Origin: Castellaniella sp049650445
Lineage (GTDB): Bacteria > Pseudomonadota > Gammaproteobacteria > Burkholderiales > Burkholderiaceae_B
Direction of reading: 5' to 3'
DNA length: 64,000 nucleotides
Assembly (NCBI RefSeq): GCF_049650445.1
Contig: NZ_JBASAD010000022.1
Coordinates: forward strand, 1 to 64,000
The position numbers and the translations under genes were made by a program. Below, piece after piece: positions 59,772 to 64,000 of the stretch. The notes below the pieces were generated by a model. The model ran no database searches. It saw only the letters and a program-made list of their open reading frames with translations, and was not told the origin of the DNA. Every line of letters begins with the position of its first letter. Positions within the stretch are counted from its first letter, which is position 1.

Positions 59772-60437
59772 TCAGATCCGGCGAGACATCACGCCCACGC
59801 CGAACCCGAAAAATCCCTGGTTGCTGAAGCCAAACGGCTTTTCCGTCGATCCGGTCAGAATCTGCACGCCCACGCCGGCCGCCAGCGGAATCCAGCGGTA
59901 CGGGTTGACCATCAGCGGATCGTTCGGGCCTGGGATTTTGCTGATCCAGATGCGGACCTTGGCGTTGCCGGCATCCTTGATCCGGACATAGGCAACGTCG
60001 AAGATCGGCCGAATCGCGGCGATGATCTCGGGCGCCGTGCCGTGCCCGTTGTTGACGGCGATCTTCCAGTACAGGACCTTGCGATATTCGGCATCCAGCA
60101 GACGAGTCGATCCGGACACCGCCTTCTCGTAGCCGCGCCGAAACCGCGCCTGTCCGAACCCCAGGGCCCCAGGCTGCCCATCGAACCCGAAGAATTTCAC
60201 GTAGACGGTGTCGGCGATCTCGCGCGGCTGGCCGACGATCTCGCCGATGCCATCGAGTTGCTGGCCGACGGCCGTATCCAGCCACCGGTCCTCGAATAGC
60301 TGGCGCAGCGCGCCCTGCAGGCCCTGGACCGGCGCATACAAGGCGCGCACGACCGACTCCAAGCGTGGGCTGTTGCCGTACTGCGCGAGGAAATTTCCCC
60401 AGGCGATGTCCGCGTGTTGCTGCTGCAGGTCCATCAC
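59772..60437 (-). CDS. Phage tail protein, DUF2612 family (baseplate I-like position)
   Basis: A 221-residue protein with the DUF2612 pattern: QYGNSPRLESVVRALYAPVQGLQGALRQLFEDRWLDTAVGQQLDGIGEIVGQPRE and VLYWKIAVNNGHGTAPEIIAAI. In phages of this type it follows baseplate J, at the place of P2 gene I, and links baseplate to fibre. It overlaps the J stop by four bases. Confidence 0.8.
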   Translation of the reverse strand: MMDLQQQHADIAWGNFLAQYGNSPRLESVVRALYAPVQGLQGALRQLFEDRWLDTAVGQQLDGIGEIVGQPREIADTVYVKFFGFDGQPGALGFGQARFRRGYEKAVSGSTRLLDAEYRKVLYWKIAVNNGHGTAPEIIAAIRPIFDVAYVRIKDAGNAKVRIWISKIPGPNDPLMVNPYRWIPLAAGVGVQILTGSTEKPFGFSNQGFFGFGVGVMSRRI

Positions 60438-61882
60438 GTCACCTCGATGCGGCTGGGGTCGAACATCGCCCGCTCGATGTCGCCAATAGCGATGTTGGCA
60501 GCCGAGTAGTCGCCGGGGGCGGGGATGTTGCCCGGGTCGCTGGCAAAGGCAAATTGCAGATCCACCTCAGCAATCCCTTTGGTCTGGTAGATGCCGGAGA
60601 AGAACCGCTGAACGATCACGTCCTGGCCAATCTCGTGGGCCTGGCCAGTCACGTTGATCGACTCGGCCACCAGCTCGAAGCCATCGACCGGAAACGGCTG
60701 TTCCGCTGCCGGCAGCAGGGTCAGAGCCGCTTTCACCCAGACGTAGACCGGGGTCGGCCGGTCGAACCGAATCAACTGGTCGCCCTCGAGCGCGGTCACG
60801 GTCTTCTCAATGGCTCCGTTCGTGTCGATGCCCGCAGCCTTGTACTTGTAGATGGCCGTCGCGATCTCTTCCTCGATGCCGCCGTCCACGACAACATGCA
60901 GGCTGTGCGGCAGACGACCGTCCACGACCGCGTCGGTGTCGTTCTGGAACACCTTGATAGCCCGGATGCCGGAGACCTCGCGCTGGATGTTCGGCGCGAT
61001 GCTGGGCAGTGTGGCAGCGCCGAACCGGAACACACCGGTCTGGTAGCGGCGGCGCAGCTCGGCATCGGTCTCAGTGCTGCGCCCTACGGATCCGCTCACC
61101 AGGTTCGTCACCGCCTGCCAACCGTCCACCAGCGTCACAATGGTGTCCAGGTCGCCGGGCCCCACCGTTTCGGCAATAGGGTCGATGGTCTGCGCCAGGA
61201 CTCGGCTGCCCAGTGTGGCCACGGCGAGATTGGCTGATGGCTCAACGGATGCCTCTCCGACATCCACGGCTAGCAACCGGACCGCCGATCCATCGCTCGA
61301 TACCTGCATAGGGCTGGCCGCCAGGGTCGCAACCAGGCCGGCCAGAATGTCGCCGATGGTCGCCACTGCATCGCTGGTGTAGCTGTAGGCCACACTGTTG
61401 ATCGTGACTGTGTACGTGGTGCTATTCAGCACGGTCGGCACCAGACGGACATCAGCCGCGCCCAGGGCGCTGATCGTCGCGGCCTGCGCGGTCTCCCACA
61501 GCGACTGAGTGACGCGATTACGGATCTGGGCGCCAACCGGCACCGGGGTACCCTGCAGCCCATAGACGATCACGTAGCACTTGGAGCGCTCGGCAGCCAG
61601 TCTGGACACGCCCGAAAACGCGACTGCCCGATCCAGCGATGTTCCAGAAGCTGAGCCTGGGTACATGGCATAGTAGACGCCCTCGCCCATCTCCCACAGC
61701 GCAGTCTCGCGGTCGGCGAAGGTGTCGATCAGTACCCCCATGACTGAGTCCGGGCGCGTCTCGATATCGTCGGGCAGGCCCTTGGCGCGCAGGTTCGCCC
61801 GCAAGACTTCGATGATCTCGACCCGGATTTCAGGCAGGCGCGGGCGAACGAACCCCGCCGGGGTCACACCGTAATCTGGCAT
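60434..61882 (-). CDS. Phage baseplate J-like protein
   Basis: The 482-residue protein has the baseplate-J family structure: an N-terminal TFADRETALWEMGEGVYYAMYPGSASGTSLDRAVAFSGVSRLAAER block and GPGDLDTIVTLVDGWQAVTNLVSGSVGRSTETDAELRRRYQ in the centre. It forms the baseplate wedge. ATG at 61882; the longer frame upstream overlaps the gp25-like gene. Confidence 0.88.
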   Translation of the reverse strand: MPDYGVTPAGFVRPRLPEIRVEIIEVLRANLRAKGLPDDIETRPDSVMGVLIDTFADRETALWEMGEGVYYAMYPGSASGTSLDRAVAFSGVSRLAAERSKCYVIVYGLQGTPVPVGAQIRNRVTQSLWETAQAATISALGAADVRLVPTVLNSTTYTVTINSVAYSYTSDAVATIGDILAGLVATLAASPMQVSSDGSAVRLLAVDVGEASVEPSANLAVATLGSRVLAQTIDPIAETVGPGDLDTIVTLVDGWQAVTNLVSGSVGRSTETDAELRRRYQTGVFRFGAATLPSIAPNIQREVSGIRAIKVFQNDTDAVVDGRLPHSLHVVVDGGIEEEIATAIYKYKAAGIDTNGAIEKTVTALEGDQLIRFDRPTPVYVWVKAALTLLPAAEQPFPVDGFELVAESINVTGQAHEIGQDVIVQRFFSGIYQTKGIAEVDLQFAFASDPGNIPAPGDYSAANIAIGDIERAMFDPSRIEVT

Positions 61883-61893
61883 GTGATGATTTC

Positions 61894-62256
61894 CTATCGG
61901 GTGACGCTGACCGTGATCGGCCCTTCGTCGGTTTGGATGCCGGGCAGCGTGATGCGGCCTTGGCGGGTCTTGGCGTCGATCTCGATTTGAACTGTGGGAA
62001 CGCCAGTCACACCCGGCACGTCGCGCACCTTGGCGCGGATGATGGATTCGACCTGAGCGCGGTTGGGCGACTTGATCATGACGGCTTCCAGGTACGGCAC
62101 GCCCCAGGTGCCATCCAGAAACCACTCACTCAAGAAGGTCAGCAGCGTGATCTTGATCTGCTGTGCCACGCGGACCGCGCCGTCGGCCAGCACCAGATCC
62201 CGGTCCTTGCCTAGGGCCAGGTCGTGACCCAGGCCCAGTTTGATGTCGACGCTCAT
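61894..62256 (-). CDS. gp25/W-like baseplate protein
   Basis: The 120-residue protein shows the GPW/gp25 pattern: DLVLADGAVRVAQQIKITLLTFLSEWFLDGTWGVPYLEAV. It is a small baseplate wedge component between spike and J genes and overlaps the spike stop by four bases. Confidence 0.83.
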   Translation of the reverse strand: MSVDIKLGLGHDLALGKDRDLVLADGAVRVAQQIKITLLTFLSEWFLDGTWGVPYLEAVMIKSPNRAQVESIIRAKVRDVPGVTGVPTVQIEIDAKTRQGRITLPGIQTDEGPITVSVTR

Positions 62257-62942
62257 ACCACCTCGCCCGTCTGCCCGCCGCCCGGCGTGACGCCGTCGTG
62301 CTTGTGGGTGCTGTCGATCACCTTGCCGTCATGTGTGATTGCGCCGCCGGTGAAGTTCGCGCCGCCTTCGATTGTGGTGCCCGCGCCGCCGCCCGACCCA
62401 GACAGGCCCGCCGTGTAGGTCAGCAGACCGTTTACCGTCACTTTGCTGTTGAACGTCGTCTGTTCGGCGTTGAAGGTGTTGGTCTGGCTATTCACGGTCA
62501 TGGTGGGCACGTTGATGGTCAGGTCGCCGCTGGGCGCCAGCTTGATGGTGCCAGGCCCGTACTGGATGCAGACATTCTCAGTATCTGCCACCGGCCCCGG
62601 GCGCATGACCGGCGTGGCGAAACAGTCGGACAGGTCGAACTGGCGCGGGTCGTCCGGGGCCTGATCGGATCCTGACAACCAGTTTTCCAGACTGCGCTGG
62701 CTGAAGTTCAGCTTCACGGGGTCGCCCGGCTTGAGCGGCACCGTGACCATGGCGCGGCCGCCGTCGGCAATCGGCCAGCACACCGGCACCTGTACGATCT
62801 GCGGCGCGGACAGCGTCTGGCCGTTGGCCAACTGCTTGGGCATGGCCGGGCGCACCGTCGCGGTCTTGCCGTCATAGGCCACGATGACGCCCGGCAGGCA
62901 AACGTTGACCTCGGCCAACGCGGCTTGGATCAGCTCCTTCAT
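62253..62942 (-). CDS. Phage baseplate spike protein (Gp138/gpV-like)
   Basis: A 229-residue protein with an OB-fold N-terminal region (VCLPGVIVAYDGKTATVRPAMPKQLANGQTLSAPQIVQVPVCWPIADGG), a Gp138-type centre and a beta-helix C-terminus with repeated N/T-rich strands. THKHDG near the end resembles the HxH metal-binding tip motif of phage membrane-piercing spikes. Confidence 0.85.
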   Translation of the reverse strand: MKELIQAALAEVNVCLPGVIVAYDGKTATVRPAMPKQLANGQTLSAPQIVQVPVCWPIADGGRAMVTVPLKPGDPVKLNFSQRSLENWLSGSDQAPDDPRQFDLSDCFATPVMRPGPVADTENVCIQYGPGTIKLAPSGDLTINVPTMTVNSQTNTFNAEQTTFNSKVTVNGLLTYTAGLSGSGGGAGTTIEGGANFTGGAITHDGKVIDSTHKHDGVTPGGGQTGEVV

Positions 62943-63859
62943 TTTTTGTCCTTCTTACGTGGCGGCGCGTTGCGGTCCACCAGTTCCAGTTCGGTTTGCC
63001 AGTCGCCTGACCCGCCCCAGTCGCCCGTGTGGTGCAGCGCCTCGATCCGAAACCATCCTTCGATCGTGCGACTTTCCAGCTTCACCAGGTCGCCGGGATT
63101 GAGCGTGGGTAGCAACAGGCTTTTGACCCGCCAGCCGTCGATCTGCTGCTTGGCCGAGACGATGTCCTTGTTGTCGCCGCTTCGCTGATCCTTCACGCGG
63201 GCCTTTTCGCGGGCGCCCTTGCGCATGCGCTCCGGATACCCGATCAGGCCGCTGTCGGCCGCCAGCACGAACGCCTGGCGCGGCGTGGTACCGAGGCGCG
63301 GGATAATCTGCAGCTCGCCGTTCTGGATCGACCATTCCAGGCCCGTGCCCTGCACGATCTTGTGCAGAGCCACTCGGGCGGCACCGTAGTAGCTGTAGCC
63401 GTTCTGCCAGACGCGATCCGGCACGTCGGCGGCCATATTCAGGCGCAGGCCCATCTGGCGGGCCAGGTCGCGGGCGACAGTGTTGGCGCGCGCGCCCGGC
63501 CCATAGCCCAGGCTCACCACGGTGTCGCGGATCTCGGCGTAACCGTCCAGCACCTCAAGCTCGGTCACCACATCCGGACCGTCGAAGTACGTCCAGGCCT
63601 CGGCCACGGTGCCATAGGCCAGCAGCAGCGGCCCGTCTTCCTCGGCGTAGCCAGCATACAGAGCCGCTACCGTATCGGGCTCCTCCATCGCCTCTCGAGT
63701 GTCTTTGGCCAGATTCCAGATGCGGATCTTCGTGACGTTGGGCTCTTCCTTGGTGTCCTTGTCCGCCTCGAAGGTGATCCGCATGGGCGGCACGATCTCC
63801 ACGCCCTTCTGGCCCGGATGGCCCACCAGCAGGCGGTAGTCACGATTGAAGCGCGGCAA
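62939..63859 (-). CDS. Phage baseplate hub protein (gp27/D-like)
   Basis: The 306-residue protein, MPRFNRDYRLLVGHPGQKGVEIVPP onward, contains IRIWNLAKDTREAM and LNPGDLVKLESRTIEGWFRIEALHHTGDWGGSGDWQTELELVD, the features of phage hub or late-control D-like proteins. It begins with TTG at 63859, overlapping the previous gene by 20 bases. It is followed by the spike gene with a four-base overlap. Confidence 0.78.
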   Translation of the reverse strand: MPRFNRDYRLLVGHPGQKGVEIVPPMRITFEADKDTKEEPNVTKIRIWNLAKDTREAMEEPDTVAALYAGYAEEDGPLLLAYGTVAEAWTYFDGPDVVTELEVLDGYAEIRDTVVSLGYGPGARANTVARDLARQMGLRLNMAADVPDRVWQNGYSYYGAARVALHKIVQGTGLEWSIQNGELQIIPRLGTTPRQAFVLAADSGLIGYPERMRKGAREKARVKDQRSGDNKDIVSAKQQIDGWRVKSLLLPTLNPGDLVKLESRTIEGWFRIEALHHTGDWGGSGDWQTELELVDRNAPPRKKDKK

Positions 63860-64000
63860 CTTCGGCCTCCGTCAGGTAGTAGAGCGCAGCGGCGCCAGTC
63901 AGGAACGTGTCACGACCGATCCGCAGATCGTCGTCGTTGGCGTAGACCACAAACTCGCCGGCCGGCACGGCCAGATGCCGGAACTGCTCAAGCAACGGCG
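63840..64000 (-). CDS. Partial phage gene at the right edge
   Basis: The last 52 codons of a minus-strand frame: PLLEQFRHLAVPAGEFVVYANDDDLRIGRDTFLTGAAALYYLTEAEVAALQS then stop. The upstream part lies outside the window. It overlaps the hub gene by 20 bases and probably encodes another tail or baseplate component; no family is recognised. Confidence 0.6.
   Translation of the reverse strand, partial: PLLEQFRHLAVPAGEFVVYANDDDLRIGRDTFLTGAAALYYLTEAEVAALQS

Larger units (their letters stand above)
54510..64000. mobile_element. Prophage, late end (contractile tail, lysis), continues beyond the window
   Basis: From the 3' side of tRNA-Met to the window edge all recognisable genes are phage genes: hub, spike, gp25-like, J, DUF2612, fibre, DUF4376, holins, endolysin and Rz/Rz1 on the minus strand, plus a recombinase on the plus strand. 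The baseplate gene order V-W-J-I-fibre follows P2/Mu-like contractile-tailed phages. Capsid, replication and integration genes must lie beyond 64000. The exact right attachment site is not visible. Confidence 0.88.

Noticed and set aside
54510..64000. Serine-type invertase (Gin/Hin-like) for the fibre inversion
   Set aside because: No such reading frame in the window; the only recombinase is the tyrosine type at 56384.
1..64000. CRISPR arrays, rRNA genes and insertion sequences
   Set aside because: No regularly spaced repeats, no rRNA segments and no transposase frames were seen.

Overview
The window is high-GC, densely coded chromosomal DNA. Gene content and protein style point to a betaproteobacterium of the Burkholderiales, most likely the family Alcaligenaceae (Bordetella/Achromobacter/Castellaniella relatives); this is inferred from the sequence alone. 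It reads as a facultatively anaerobic, probably nitrate-respiring bacterium: it carries a class III ribonucleotide reductase, oxygen-independent ubiquinone genes (ubiT, ubiV, ubiU), oxygen-independent coproporphyrinogen oxidase (hemN) and a Dnr/FNR-type regulator. Near-perfect FNR-type boxes lie upstream of nrdD, ubiU and hemN.

Layout. 1-3.6 kb: PaiB-like protein, then nrdD, a separate 60-residue glycyl-radical polypeptide and nrdG behind an FNR box and two NrdR boxes. 3.7-9.4 kb: TRAP transporter (dctMQP) divergent from a metallo-beta-lactamase-fold hydrolase, a GntR regulator and an LhgO-type oxidase, a small 2-hydroxyacid catabolic locus. 9.4-14 kb: ubiT-ubiV-ubiU divergent from a DUF2249 protein and a polytopic membrane protein. 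14-17.5 kb: a decayed thiosulfate/tetrathionate locus with a frameshifted response regulator, a sensor kinase lacking its 5' end, a cytochrome c lacking its 5' end, and intact tsdA. 17.5-20.4 kb: palindromic repeats, dnr-like gene, ybaN-like gene, hemN. 20.5-26.5 kb: Mrp/Mnh Na+/H+ antiporter operon (A+B fused, C, D, E, F, G). 26.6-33 kb: small exported protein, then kup with a two-component system, then exbD-exbB-tonB behind a Fur-like site. 33-43 kb: NCS2 permease with an extra C-terminal domain, SDR, CocE/NonD hydrolase, small ORF between duplicated terminators, tRNA-Leu, rnr, rlmB and a PLP transsulfuration enzyme. 43-54.3 kb: HU, Kef-type antiporter, tRNA-Val, selU-selD, HerA-like ATPase, tag, DUF3293, FMN glutamate-synthase-like protein, a structured intergenic RNA candidate and a diguanylate cyclase.

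54.4-64 kb: directly after a tRNA-Met begins the late end of a contractile-tail prophage, read on the minus strand and continuing past the window edge: hub, spike, gp25-like, baseplate J, DUF2612 protein, tail fibre, DUF4376 protein, two holin candidates, endolysin candidate, and nested Rz/Rz1. On the plus strand inside this late cluster sits a tyrosine recombinase resembling the R64 shufflon recombinase Rci rather than an ordinary integrase. Beside it lie two silent, inverted alternative C-terminal tips for the tail fibre. Each begins at a copy of the same 16-bp core found in the expressed fibre gene, in the same codon phase. I read this as a phage tail-fibre shufflon for host-range switching, the most interesting system in the window.
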